In this document: piece after piece, positions 17,157 to 25,907 of the stretch
How the letters are laid out: each line of letters opens with the position of its first letter
How positions within the stretch are numbered: the first letter of the stretch is position 1
Source of the DNA: Bacteroidales bacterium KA00251
GTDB taxonomy: Bacteria; Bacteroidota; Bacteroidia; Bacteroidales; Porphyromonadaceae
Length of the DNA: 64,000 bases
NCBI GenBank assembly: GCA_001552775.1
Contig: KQ959260.1
Location: 117,268 to 181,267 of the forward strand
Reading direction: 5' to 3'
Program-made: the position numbers and the translations under genes
The notes under the pieces: model-generated
The model's input: the letters and a program-made list of their open reading frames with translations, nothing else
Told to the model about the DNA's origin: nothing
Database searches by the model: none

Positions 17157-18988
17157 TGAATCGAGAAGGAATACAAAAGCTGCTTTCAACGCTTCCAGAA
17201 TCCCCAGGGTGCTATCTTTACTTTGATCAAAAAGGAAAGGTTATCTATGTGGGAAAGGCTGTCAATCTTCGTCGTCGGGTCTCTTCGTATTTCAATAAAG
17301 AGATAAAGGACGTAAAAACAAGAAGACTTGTTGACAGCATCGCTGACCTTAAATACTTCGTTGTCGACACTGAAGCGGATGCCCTTATTCTAGAAAACAA
17401 CCTAATAAAAACCTACAATCCACGTTACAATATCCTTCTAAAGGACGGCAGTAGTTATCCCTATATTGTGATAACCAAAGAGGAGTTTCCAAGAGCTTTT
17501 CTTTCAAGGAATGTGGATCGATCAAAACATTATATTTACGGTCCCTTTACAGATGTGGGTAGAGCAAAAGAAATACTCAAGGTGTTGCGAGAAACTTTTA
17601 AAATAAGAACATGCAATCTTGTGCTTTCTCAAGATAAAGTTGCGCAGGGAAGATTTAATACTTGCTTGCAATATCATATCAAAAAGTGTTTGGCGCCGTG
17701 TGTGGGATATGTCTCACTTGAGCACTATAGAGAGGATTTGAATCTCGCAAAGCAAATCTTAGAAGGCAATGCAACAAACCTTCTCCGTACAGAATTAGAG
17801 CAGATGCAGCAATGTGCAGAACAACTTCAGTTCGAGCGAGCGGAAGAACATCGGAAAAAATACGAACTCTTGTCGGGCTATATGAAGCGGCACTCCGTTT
17901 CATCACCTGAGCTTGGAGATCTCTCCGTGTTTTCCTACACGGAGAAGGAGGATTTCGTCTTTATCTGTATGATGCAAGTTAAACATGGTGCAGTTGTTCG
18001 GATCATTACAGATGCTTGGAAAAGAGTCCTTGACGAGGAAAAAGAAGAGTTGTTTGCTTCGATCATTACCGATATGCTTAGGAAATACCCTTTCCCAAGT
18101 CAAGAAGTTTTGGTGAATATCCCTTTACCTTGGAGCTTTGTCGGTGAAAGAAAAACACGAGTGACTTGCCCTCTTCGTGGTGAGAAGAGACGTCTTGTTC
18201 AACTCGCAACAGCAAATGCAGAGCGCTACATGAGGGATCGTATTACTCGTGAGGAAAAGCTTAATCCTGAGCAACGCTCTACAAAGCTCATGAAGAAGAT
18301 GATGCAGGATCTCTCACTCTCCGTACCACCACGCCATATTGAGTGTTTTGATAATAGTAATATACAGGGAACTAATCCCGTTGCTGCTTGTGTCGTTTTT
18401 AGGAATGGGAGACCTTCTCGAAAAGAGTACAGAAAGTTTCATGTGAAAACTGTAGAGGGACCAGACGATTATAGCTCGATGTACGAAATCGTGACCAGAA
18501 GATACAGTCGAGTCTTGAATGAGGATGGAGAGCTTCCTGATCTTATTGTTATTGATGGCGGAAAAGGACAATTGCACGTTGCCTCGGAAGCACTTGAAAA
18601 CTTAGGTTTGTTTGGAAAAATCCCTATAGTCGGACTTGCGGAGCGTCTTGAAGAGCTCTTTTTTCCAGGAGAACAAGAGTCGTTGTATCTTAAAAGAAAT
18701 AGTGAGACTCTCAATGTCCTTCGCCATATAAGGGACGAAGCCCATCGATTTGGAATTACTTTTCATAGACTTTTGAGAAGCAAGCAGCAAATAAAAAGTG
18801 AGCTTGATGAGATCCCTGGCGTTGGTGTAAAGACCAGGGAGAAACTTCTCAAACAGTTTGGCAGTCTTATGCAGATAAAAAAGGCGTCACTGGAGGAAAT
18901 CCAAGCCTGTATAGGGATCAAGCTGGGACGTAGTGTCTACGATTTCCTTCATGCTAAATCTGTGCTTCAGCAATTGGTGCAGCAGTGA
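17156..18988 (+). CDS. uvrC: Excinuclease ABC subunit C
   Basis: Nuclease subunit of nucleotide excision repair making the dual incisions. The 610-aa product shows the N-terminal GIY-YIG domain (PGCYLYFDQKGKVIYVGKA, about residues 18-36), four cysteines around CNLVLSQ...CLQYHIKKCLAPCVG, a UVR motif near residue 210, the C-terminal RNase H-like domain starting ECFDNSNIQG, and a terminal helix-hairpin-helix pair (IPGVGVKTREKLL). ATG at 17156 overlaps the mnmG stop by one base (TGATG); an in-frame TTG at 17153 is less likely. Confidence 0.97.
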   Translation: MNREGIQKLLSTLPESPGCYLYFDQKGKVIYVGKAVNLRRRVSSYFNKEIKDVKTRRLVDSIADLKYFVVDTEADALILENNLIKTYNPRYNILLKDGSSYPYIVITKEEFPRAFLSRNVDRSKHYIYGPFTDVGRAKEILKVLRETFKIRTCNLVLSQDKVAQGRFNTCLQYHIKKCLAPCVGYVSLEHYREDLNLAKQILEGNATNLLRTELEQMQQCAEQLQFERAEEHRKKYELLSGYMKRHSVSSPELGDLSVFSYTEKEDFVFICMMQVKHGAVVRIITDAWKRVLDEEKEELFASIITDMLRKYPFPSQEVLVNIPLPWSFVGERKTRVTCPLRGEKRRLVQLATANAERYMRDRITREEKLNPEQRSTKLMKKMMQDLSLSVPPRHIECFDNSNIQGTNPVAACVVFRNGRPSRKEYRKFHVKTVEGPDDYSSMYEIVTRRYSRVLNEDGELPDLIVIDGGKGQLHVASEALENLGLFGKIPIVGLAERLEELFFPGEQESLYLKRNSETLNVLRHIRDEAHRFGITFHRLLRSKQQIKSELDEIPGVGVKTREKLLKQFGSLMQIKKASLEEIQACIGIKLGRSVYDFLHAKSVLQQLVQQ

Positions 18989-19018
18989 TTTAAAATAGAC
19001 AATGAGTAAGTAGTAAAA

Positions 19019-19483
19019 ATGAAAGTAGTTATACAAAGAGTCTCCCAAGCTTCCGTGTCTGTGGATGGAGAGCAGATCGCTTCAATTGAAAAAGGAATTC
19101 TGATTCTTGTGGGAATAAAGGAACAAGATAGCCAGTATGAAATAGATTACCTTGTGAAGAAAATTATTTCTTTGCGTATCTTTGATGATAGTGAGGGCGT
19201 AATGAACCTTTCTCTCAATGACACTAAAGGAGATATTTTGGTTGTAAGTCAATTTACACTTATGGCTCGTACCAAAAAAGGCAACAGACCAAGCTATATT
19301 GACGCTGCAAAGAGCGATATAAGTGAGCCAATTTATGAGCGTTTTTGTGAATGCTTGGAGAAGTCCTACGGGAAAAAGGTAAAGAGAGGATGCTTTGGCG
19401 CAGATATGAAAGTGGCATTAATCAATGATGGCCCAGTAACGATCATCATTGATACGGATGAAAATCTTCCGCAAAGAGTGTAG
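19019..19483 (+). CDS. dtd: D-aminoacyl-tRNA deacylase
   Basis: Editing enzyme that hydrolyses D-aminoacyl-tRNAs. The 154-aa protein carries the family motifs MKVVIQRVSQASVSVDG at the start, VVSQFTLMA (SQFTL), the Gly-cisPro region near GNRPSYIDAA, and the C-terminal NDGPVTIIIDTD. Length is typical. It lies 30 bases after uvrC in the same direction. Confidence 0.96.
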   Translation: MKVVIQRVSQASVSVDGEQIASIEKGILILVGIKEQDSQYEIDYLVKKIISLRIFDDSEGVMNLSLNDTKGDILVVSQFTLMARTKKGNRPSYIDAAKSDISEPIYERFCECLEKSYGKKVKRGCFGADMKVALINDGPVTIIIDTDENLPQRV

Positions 19484-19536
19484 AGTATACCCCTATTTCG
19501 TACCCCAATAAAAGCCCCAGATAGAAGAATTACCCA

Positions 19537-19914
19537 ATGACGATAGATGAACTTCAGAAAACAGTAGACGAATGGATCCATACCTATGGAGTACGGTATT
19601 TCGATATTCTTACAAATATGGCTATCCTTACCGAAGAAACAGGTGAGGTGGCTAGAGTAGTGGCAAGAGGGTGGGGCGAGCAGAGCTTCAAGCCCAGTGA
19701 GCTTGACGCCTCGTGTACTCCAGATGAGCAAAAGGCTTTCGCAAAAGAGAAATTGGCGGAAGAACTTGCTGATCTTATTTGGGTAGCAGTAGCAATAGCT
19801 AACCAAACAGATATCAATTTAGAACTTGCTATAAAGAGCTCCATTGTAAAGAAAACAACTAGAGATAAGACAAGACATCTAACCAATAACAAGCTAAAAG
19901 AAAATAAGAAGTAG
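19537..19914 (+). CDS. MazG-like nucleotide pyrophosphohydrolase
   Basis: Small all-alpha NTP pyrophosphohydrolase (125 aa). The metal-binding pattern is visible as EETGEVARV near residue 30 and EELADLIWV near residue 75 (ExxE then ExxD). Such enzymes cleave (d)NTPs to monophosphates and are thought to clean the nucleotide pool. It sits three bases before deoC, which fits a nucleotide-metabolism pairing. The C-terminus is lysine-rich. The exact substrate cannot be told. Confidence 0.85.
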   Translation: MTIDELQKTVDEWIHTYGVRYFDILTNMAILTEETGEVARVVARGWGEQSFKPSELDASCTPDEQKAFAKEKLAEELADLIWVAVAIANQTDINLELAIKSSIVKKTTRDKTRHLTNNKLKENKK

Positions 19915-19917
19915 TGT

Positions 19918-20793
19918 ATGAAGAGTAAGTACGAAGAAGCTTTTGAGAAGTTCAATGCTTCACAATCGCAAGAAGAAATTCAAAAAGATATTGAGAAGAT
20001 TATTGAAAGAGATTTCACCTCATGCAATAAATTAGAAGTGCTCAAAACACTTTATAGTTGTATTGATCTCACAACGCTTACAGCTAAGGATCGCAAGAGT
20101 ACAGTTGTGCCATTTGTAGAAGGTGTAAACGAGCGAGCCATTCAATATAAAGATTGCTTGCCACCTGTAGCGGCTATTTGTGTTTATCCAGCCTTTGTTC
20201 ATTTAGTAAAAGAAACCCTCAAAGTCCCCAGTGTACACATAGCGGCTGTAAGTGGAGGATTTCCAGCTTCTCAGACTTTGCTTGACGTAAAAGCAGTGGA
20301 GACTGCCCTTACAATACGCGAAGGAGCAGATGAAATTGACATTGTACTTAATGTAGGAGCTTTTCTAGATGGAGACTATGAGGCCGTAGTCGAGGAACTG
20401 CACGAGCTTCGATCTGAAGCCAAAGATGTTTTGCTAAAGGTCATTCTTGAGACTGGAGCGTTAGAAAGTCCCGAATTGATTCAGAAGGCATCCATATTGT
20501 CTCTTTTCTCTGGAGCAGACTTCATTAAGACCTCTACTGGAAAGGAGTATCCTGGTGCTTCATTAGTTGCTGCTTACGTTATGGCGAAAGTGCTTCGTCA
20601 GTATTATGAAGCGTATGGTGAGCGAAAAGGGCTAAAGATATCAGGGGGAGTGAGTAGTCCTGAGGATGCAGTGAAGTACTACTGTGTAGTGAAGTCTATT
20701 CTTGGAGAAGAGTGGATGACTCCTCAATTATTTAGGATTGGCACGAGTAGCTTGGAAGGTAAGTTGCGTAAGGCCATCCTTGATCAACGATAG
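19918..20793 (+). CDS. deoC: Deoxyribose-phosphate aldolase
   Basis: Class I aldolase that splits 2-deoxyribose-5-phosphate into acetaldehyde and glyceraldehyde-3-phosphate in deoxynucleoside catabolism. In the 291-aa protein, DLTTLTAKDRKSTV, EIDIVLNVGAFLDGDYE, LKVILETGAL and the Schiff-base segment DFIKTSTGKEYPGAS are all present. ISGGVSS near the end forms the phosphate site. About 40 N-terminal residues precede the core, as in other Bacteroidota homologues. It follows the MazG-like gene directly. Confidence 0.95.
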   Translation: MKSKYEEAFEKFNASQSQEEIQKDIEKIIERDFTSCNKLEVLKTLYSCIDLTTLTAKDRKSTVVPFVEGVNERAIQYKDCLPPVAAICVYPAFVHLVKETLKVPSVHIAAVSGGFPASQTLLDVKAVETALTIREGADEIDIVLNVGAFLDGDYEAVVEELHELRSEAKDVLLKVILETGALESPELIQKASILSLFSGADFIKTSTGKEYPGASLVAAYVMAKVLRQYYEAYGERKGLKISGGVSSPEDAVKYYCVVKSILGEEWMTPQLFRIGTSSLEGKLRKAILDQR

Positions 20794-20808
20794 AGTCTAC
20801 ATAAGCCT

Positions 20809-21948
20809 ATGCAGATACCTCAATGCAATCCCTCCTTATCGCTTATCGCTTACTTTGAAAAGCAACAAGGCTTTTTATATGAAGCCTCTAAGTCTTATGA
20901 GGAGGTATTGTGGAATGCAATGACAGATCAAGAGATCCTGCTCCACTATGGTGTAGAGGGGCAGGCTCTCCTTCTGCGGAATGCTTTAGAGTCTTTTGCT
21001 CTTGCTCTTAGACTAAGTGGAATTCGCGAGGGAGATCTTGTCTTATTTCCTTGCAATGGACGGTACGAATTTGCTCGTTTGCTTATTTCCTTAGGGGTAA
21101 GGCTCGTTTTCATTGATATAGACCATAGTCGGTTGTCAATTTCCTTAGAAGGAATTAAGCGAGCATTATCTGAAGTGAATGATTGGAAAAAGCAGACTAA
21201 GCGGTTTCTAGTGGTAGATCATTTTTTGGGAATTACTCCAAGTTTACCTGAATTGAAGGAGATTGCTGAAAAAGAGCAGTTGCAGATAATTGAGATTGCT
21301 ACCGAATCGCAGAGCGAGCTACAAGATGCTTCAAGAAGTACTTTAGGGGGATATAAGATTCTTTCATTGGGAGAGTTTGCTGAAGGTATAGGGGCTAGTG
21401 GTACGATGCTACTGTGTCCTACAGAAGAGCGGTGTCAGAAGGGAAGATCTTTACTGAGGAGTTTATCGGAAAAGGGCGTACCCGATCCTGTAATCCCAGC
21501 GCTTATTGGAGATTTACGCCTTCCATCTATACTGTTATTGAGGGCTTATGTAGAACTGACTACTCGGGAGGAGAAGAAGAAAAAGAGGGAATCTCTCTTT
21601 AATACCTATCAAAATGGCTTGCAAAACATCTTAGGCTTAGATTTGTTTCAGTCATCTAGTCTAGGTGATGCTCCTTTGCGGATTCTATTATCTGTAGACG
21701 ATTCGTTGTTGCATTTTTCAAAAAATGAATTGGTTGTTAGGCTTCAGGAGAAAGGGGTAGAAGCAGTTTCTTTGCGTAAGCCATTGCATACACTTCCTTT
21801 TTTTGAGAAATGTCCATGCTATCTCAATGGACTTGCTGAAGGATGGTACGACAAAGCAATGTTATTGCCTTGTGGTAGTGGCCTTTCTTTAGAAAATGCG
21901 AGAGAGGTAGTGAAGGAAATCCATACGATCGTGCGGCACTTCAATTAA
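20809..21948 (+). CDS. Degenerate DegT/DnrJ/EryC1-fold protein lacking PLP residues
   Basis: The 379-aa product follows the layout of sugar aminotransferases of the DegT/DnrJ/EryC1 family. There is an N-terminal helix region (LLLRNALESFALALRLSGIREGDLVLFP), then VRLVFIDIDHSRLSISLEGIKRAL, DHFLGITPSLPELKEIAEKE and LQIIEIATES, then a glycine-rich GIGASGTMLL. At the place of the PLP-contacting Asp (usually IEDAAQ) the sequence reads IEIATE. At the place of the catalytic Lys (usually SFxxxK before GEGG) it reads SLGEFAEGIG with no lysine. It should therefore not form a Schiff base with PLP. The alignment is by eye. It may be a structural or regulatory pseudo-enzyme. It follows deoC by 15 bases and ends at a strong terminator. 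Confidence 0.7.
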   Translation: MQIPQCNPSLSLIAYFEKQQGFLYEASKSYEEVLWNAMTDQEILLHYGVEGQALLLRNALESFALALRLSGIREGDLVLFPCNGRYEFARLLISLGVRLVFIDIDHSRLSISLEGIKRALSEVNDWKKQTKRFLVVDHFLGITPSLPELKEIAEKEQLQIIEIATESQSELQDASRSTLGGYKILSLGEFAEGIGASGTMLLCPTEERCQKGRSLLRSLSEKGVPDPVIPALIGDLRLPSILLLRAYVELTTREEKKKKRESLFNTYQNGLQNILGLDLFQSSSLGDAPLRILLSVDDSLLHFSKNELVVRLQEKGVEAVSLRKPLHTLPFFEKCPCYLNGLAEGWYDKAMLLPCGSGLSLENAREVVKEIHTIVRHFN

Positions 21949-22015
21949 GCAAACGGAGATTCTCTGGCAAAGTATTTGATCTTCTTCATTTAGAGATAAA
22001 CATGTGCCGTTATAT

Positions 22016-22055
22016 AAACAGAACTAGTGGTGTAAACTAGTTCTGTTTTGTTTTG
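22016..22055 (+). terminator. Rho-independent terminator after the DegT-like gene
   Basis: A 13-bp perfect stem (22016-22028 with 22036-22048) is followed by TTGTTTTG. It closes the mnmG-side transcription unit before rnpB. Confidence 0.88.
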
Positions 22056-22193
22056 TGTTGACTTTTGAGTGATGCTTGAATTCACAATGATCTTACTTTT
22101 AGTCGTTACAATAAGCCTTTAATCACTAGAGTATACCTTTCAGAAAAGAGGACTATCCTTGTGTAATTTCTCACTATCCCCTCTCTTTATTGT

Positions 22194-22201
22194 ATCTTTG
22201 C
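22194..22201 (+). promoter_or_regulatory. -7 promoter box of rnpB
   Basis: TATCTTTG matches TAnnTTTG. It predicts a transcript start near 22207, which agrees with the 5' strand of the terminal helix of RNase P RNA. No clear -33 box at the expected distance. Confidence 0.65.
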
Positions 22202-22204
22202 GCT

Positions 22205-22595
22205 AGAGGAGTAGCAGATCAGCTTGTCGCCTTTTGCTAAGTCAATAGGAGGAAAGTCCGAGCAACACAGAGTACCATACTTCTTAACGGGAAGCTACAC
22301 GTAAGCAAGTGTAGGGCAAGGTAACAGAAAATAACCACCACAAGAGTTTTTCTCTTGGAGGAACGGGTGAAAAGAGGAGGTAAAAGCTCCTCGACAGGAG
22401 TAGGAATGCTTCTTGTCGTACCTCTTATGGGTTGTAAGGTCAAGTATACCAGCTTTATGGGGCTACTCGTCCTATGCTGGGGGGTAGACTGCTAGAGCTT
22501 TGCGGCAACGTAAAGTGGAGATGAATGACAAGCGAATAGTGCTATGATTTACGTGCGCTATTTACAGAACTCGGCTTATCGATCTGCTATTCCCT
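22205..22595 (+). ncRNA. rnpB: RNase P RNA (catalytic subunit)
   Basis: Ribozyme that removes 5' leaders from pre-tRNA. Diagnostic conserved segments are present in the right order: GAGGAAAGTCCGAGC near 22248, ACAGAAAATAACCACCAC near 22324, GGTGAAAAGAGG near 22366, the GGGTAGACTGCTAGAGC region near 22482, and ACAGAACTCGGCTTAT near 22564. The ends pair as GTAGCAGATC (22211-22220) with GATCTGCTAT (22581-22590), forming helix P1. Size of about 385 nt is normal for a bacterial type A RNA. Exact ends are estimated from P1 and the promoter box. Confidence 0.95.
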
Positions 22596-22642
22596 TTTAT
22601 CTTACTAGAGTCCTTTTAGCTTATCCTGAGAGAGCTTGAGTC

Positions 22643-23362
22643 ATGATTAGAAATGTTTTTATTGATCTAGACGATACCTTGTGGGATACGTTTGCTAACA
22701 ATCGTAGATCCCTAGAGATGCTCTACAAAGAGTATCATTGGAGTGAATATGTACCGACCTTTGATCAGTTTTTTGAGGTGTATTACCCCAATAATGAATT
22801 ACTTTGGGATGACTACCGCAATGATCGTATCACTAAAGAACAACTTTCTTATCTGCGCTTTGCAAGGCCTTTTCAGTATTTTAGTATGCCTATTGCAGAG
22901 GAGTCAATTGCTACACTCAATAGGCATTTTTTAGATCTTTCTCAGCATCAGACTTCGCTCGTAGATGGAGCGGAAGAGCTTTTGCAAGAATTGAAGGCAA
23001 AAGGCTATCGTGTGATGATTATTACCAATGGTTTTGAGGAGATTCAGTTCAATAAAATGAAAAACAGTGGCATTGATCAGTATATTGATCAACTCTTTGT
23101 TAGCGAGAAAATAGGTTCTCATAAGCCCAATATTGGATTTTTTCATTTTGCACTGACTGGCAGTAATAGTCGTCGTGTGGAAACTGTGGTGATAGGTGAT
23201 AGTTTAGAGGCGGATATCAAAGGGGCTGACAATGCCCGTTTGCACTCCATTTGGTTCAATCCACAAGGGAAATCTCTTACGATACCTATAACGTTTAGTC
23301 CTCCTCTTGTTGTGCATTCATTGAAAGAAGTGCCAAAGTCCATTGAGCAGATCAACTACTAG
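22643..23362 (+). CDS. YjjG-like HAD-family nucleotidase
   Basis: HAD-superfamily phosphatase, 239 aa. The nucleophile motif FIDLDDTLWDT is at residues 6-16 (Asp8 nucleophile, Asp10 acid/base), motif II is in MIITNGF, motif III includes a Lys around SEKIGSHKPN, and motif IV is VVIGDSLEADIKGADNA. The helical cap after LWDTFANN fits the YjjG family of noncanonical pyrimidine nucleotidases. Substrate assignment is inferred from family resemblance only. Confidence 0.88.
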   Translation: MIRNVFIDLDDTLWDTFANNRRSLEMLYKEYHWSEYVPTFDQFFEVYYPNNELLWDDYRNDRITKEQLSYLRFARPFQYFSMPIAEESIATLNRHFLDLSQHQTSLVDGAEELLQELKAKGYRVMIITNGFEEIQFNKMKNSGIDQYIDQLFVSEKIGSHKPNIGFFHFALTGSNSRRVETVVIGDSLEADIKGADNARLHSIWFNPQGKSLTIPITFSPPLVVHSLKEVPKSIEQINY

Positions 23363-23373
23363 CCGAATAGCGT

Positions 23374-23772
23374 ATGAACAAAAGAGTGGCTCCAGACAGT
23401 ATAACTTCCTTAGGAGAACAAGAGGTTTTTGTTTTTGGAAGTAATCTTGCGGGGCAGCATGCTGGTGGAGCTGCACGTCTTGCCTATGAGCAATTTGGAG
23501 CTCAATGGGGAAATGGATCAGGAATGCAAGGAAAAAGCTATGCCATACCTACTATGCAAGGTGGAGTAGAGACCATAAGACCCTATGTTGAGGAGTTTTT
23601 AAGCTTTGCTCAGCGACACCCTTCTTACAAATTTCTTGTTACAAGAGTTGGGTGTGGAATAGCTGGTTTTACAGAGCGAGAGATCGCTCCTCTTTTTAGG
23701 GAGGCTCTCTTGATCAAAAATATTTATCTTCCTGCTACGTTTATAGCGATTTTAGAGTCTACCGTCGACTAA
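23374..23772 (+). CDS. Macro-domain-like uncharacterised protein
   Basis: The 132-aa protein contains VFVFGSNLAGQHAGGAARLA, GNGSGMQGKSYAIPT and FLVTRVGCGIAGF. This pattern occurs in a widespread small family of unknown function found in bacteria and phages, with some resemblance to macro (ADP-ribose binding) folds: a glycine-rich loop with GSNLAG and a GCGIAG turn. ADP-ribose binding is inference only. It starts 12 bases after the phosphatase gene, and its 3' end overlaps the convergent recQ 3' end by 14 bases. Confidence 0.75.
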   Translation: MNKRVAPDSITSLGEQEVFVFGSNLAGQHAGGAARLAYEQFGAQWGNGSGMQGKSYAIPTMQGGVETIRPYVEEFLSFAQRHPSYKFLVTRVGCGIAGFTEREIAPLFREALLIKNIYLPATFIAILESTVD

Positions 23773-25876
23773 TAATTTTATTATCTTCTATGCGGTATTG
23801 GGTAGTGCTCGCCACAAAGTCCTGTAGTATTTCTATCCATTCTTCTCTGCTTCTTCTCTGCTCTTTCCCTTTTGTTGCAAGCAGTTCAATAAGCTGATGA
23901 AGGTCGTACTGGCTTTGCTCTGCAAGCAGTTGGACTAATAGCTTTTCGCCCTCAGCACGTTTAGCTTTGGGCAACTTCTTTTCATCCTCTTTTTTCTTCT
24001 TCTCTATGCAGATATCGCAGTGTCCGCAGGAGGGAGAGTTGAGCTCTCCAAAATAGCATAGAAGTAGCTTTTCACGACATTCATTTTGGGGATTATAGAG
24101 GTAGTTGAGAACGCTTTCGATACGTTGCTGAAAGCGTTCCTTCCTAAGATCGTATACTTCGGGTGTGATATTTAGTAGACGTCCAGGCTCTCGCTTTGTA
24201 GTAAGAGTAAGGAGAGGCAGTGAACTCCTCGGTATGTACCGAAGTACCTTCAATCGAGCAAGGTCTATAAGGGATTCGTAGACGGCATCTAGGGTCGTTT
24301 GTGTAGCGATCGCGATAGCTTCTTCCTCAATGTATATAAATTGTGTAAAAATACCCGCATAGCGACGAAGGAGAAACTCCAATATTTCTTCGTTTTTGCC
24401 CTTGATTGATTTGATATTGTAGAGGGCATCGCGAGGCATTGCCATCATAATACGCGAGGAGCTTGAGGATTTTTCCGTGTATACAAAAGCTCCTGCCATC
24501 TCTAAGATCTTCAGAGCTGAAATTCCTTGGATAGGGGATAGCTTGAATGTTTCAAGAAAGGTTTCCATGTCAAGTTGTACACAGCGTCCTAAGCCATCGC
24601 TTTCGCCTATTTGAAGATAGCTCATCAGTAAATCATAGAAACTCCTGATAAAGGAAAGAGACGGAAACTGCTCTGCCACTCTCCTTTTGATAATGCTTTT
24701 GTCGCGAGGACCAGCAAGGGCTACAGCATAGGAGGGTAGACCATCGCGTCCAGCTCTACCTGCCTCTTGGTAGTATTCTTCGAGAGAGGAGGGCATAGTC
24801 CAATGAATTACGGTGCGGACATCGGGTTTATCGATCCCCATTCCAAAAGCATTGGTTGCGACGATTACTCGTACTTCGTTGTTCATCCAAGCTTTTTGTT
24901 TCTCATCTCTTTCAGCGTGAGATAGTCCTGCATGATAGCTATCTGCTGTGAAGCCGCGCTCTTTAAGGGACTCGGCGATCTCGGCTGTCAGTACTCTGTT
25001 GCGACAATATATGATGGAGGAGCCGGGTACCGCCTCAAGAATCTTTGCAATCATCTCTTCCTTGTCTATGCAGTGACGTACTGCATAAGTGAGATTGCTC
25101 CTTGCAAAACTTTTTTGGATCACCTTTGGATCGCGAAGTTGGAGTTCGCGGATCACATCCTCTTTGACCAATGGAGTCGCAGTAGCAGTGAGAGCAAGAA
25201 TAGGTACCTTGGGGAAGATCTCTCGGAGGGTGGCTATCTGTAAGTAAGAGGGGCGAAAGTCGTAACCCCATTGGGATATACAGTGGCATTCGTCAACGAC
25301 AATAAGGCTTACATTGAGATAGTTGAGCGTAGACGAAAAGCCTGGAGAGGAAATACGTTCGGGAGAAATGTATAGAAACTTGACCTTACCAAATACTGTG
25401 TTATTGAGTAAAGTACGAATCTTATTGCTAGGGATACCTGAATGCAATGCGCCCGCTTTGATTCCTCTTTTTTTTAACCCTTGCACTTGGTCTTTCATCA
25501 GTGCAATAAGGGGGGTAATTACGAGAGTGGTACCCTTTAGCATCATCCCTGGCACTTGAAAAGTAATGCTTTTTCCCCCTCCTGTGGGCAGAAGCCCTAA
25601 TGTATCGTGGCCAGCTAGTACAGCATCTATAATGTCGCGTTGCTTTTCCCTAAAAGAGGAATAGCCCCAATATTTTTTTAAAATAGTTTCAGGCGTTACA
25701 TCGGAGGAGCCTCTCTCTTCATAGATAGGCTCCTCTTCTACCAGGTATCCCATTTCTTCTTCAAGAGGAAATTCCCATCCCTCTTGAGAGAGCTCTTCCT
25801 CAACGTTTCCCCTTTCCTCTATAGAATATATAGAGGAAAAGTCTTCATCAAAAGGAGAGGCATCTTTGAGATCCAT
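23759..25876 (-). CDS. recQ: ATP-dependent DNA helicase RecQ with acidic N-terminal extension
   Basis: 3'-5' superfamily 2 helicase acting in recombination and fork repair. The 705-aa product has Walker A TGGGKS at residues 98-103, the DECH box (VVDECHCISQWG), the aromatic-rich loop that follows it, MGIDKPDVRTVIHW, YYQEAGRAGRDG, and a zinc site (CREKLLLCYFGE...CGHCDIC). The core starts near residue 60. The preceding ~58 residues are strongly acidic (many Glu/Asp) and not part of the usual RecQ core. An HRDC domain is not obvious at the C-terminus. It follows recJ by about 31 bases in the same direction. Confidence 0.96.
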   Translation of the reverse strand: MDLKDASPFDEDFSSIYSIEERGNVEEELSQEGWEFPLEEEMGYLVEEEPIYEERGSSDVTPETILKKYWGYSSFREKQRDIIDAVLAGHDTLGLLPTGGGKSITFQVPGMMLKGTTLVITPLIALMKDQVQGLKKRGIKAGALHSGIPSNKIRTLLNNTVFGKVKFLYISPERISSPGFSSTLNYLNVSLIVVDECHCISQWGYDFRPSYLQIATLREIFPKVPILALTATATPLVKEDVIRELQLRDPKVIQKSFARSNLTYAVRHCIDKEEMIAKILEAVPGSSIIYCRNRVLTAEIAESLKERGFTADSYHAGLSHAERDEKQKAWMNNEVRVIVATNAFGMGIDKPDVRTVIHWTMPSSLEEYYQEAGRAGRDGLPSYAVALAGPRDKSIIKRRVAEQFPSLSFIRSFYDLLMSYLQIGESDGLGRCVQLDMETFLETFKLSPIQGISALKILEMAGAFVYTEKSSSSSRIMMAMPRDALYNIKSIKGKNEEILEFLLRRYAGIFTQFIYIEEEAIAIATQTTLDAVYESLIDLARLKVLRYIPRSSLPLLTLTTKREPGRLLNITPEVYDLRKERFQQRIESVLNYLYNPQNECREKLLLCYFGELNSPSCGHCDICIEKKKKEDEKKLPKAKRAEGEKLLVQLLAEQSQYDLHQLIELLATKGKEQRRSREEWIEILQDFVASTTQYRIEDNKIISRR

Positions 25877-25907
25877 AACTTGAGGGGAAGAAAGAATGCT
25901 TGTCTGC

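Noticed and set aside
24932..25243. Plus-strand frame of 103 codons inside recQ
   Set aside because: Antisense to conserved RecQ helicase motifs; no independent support.
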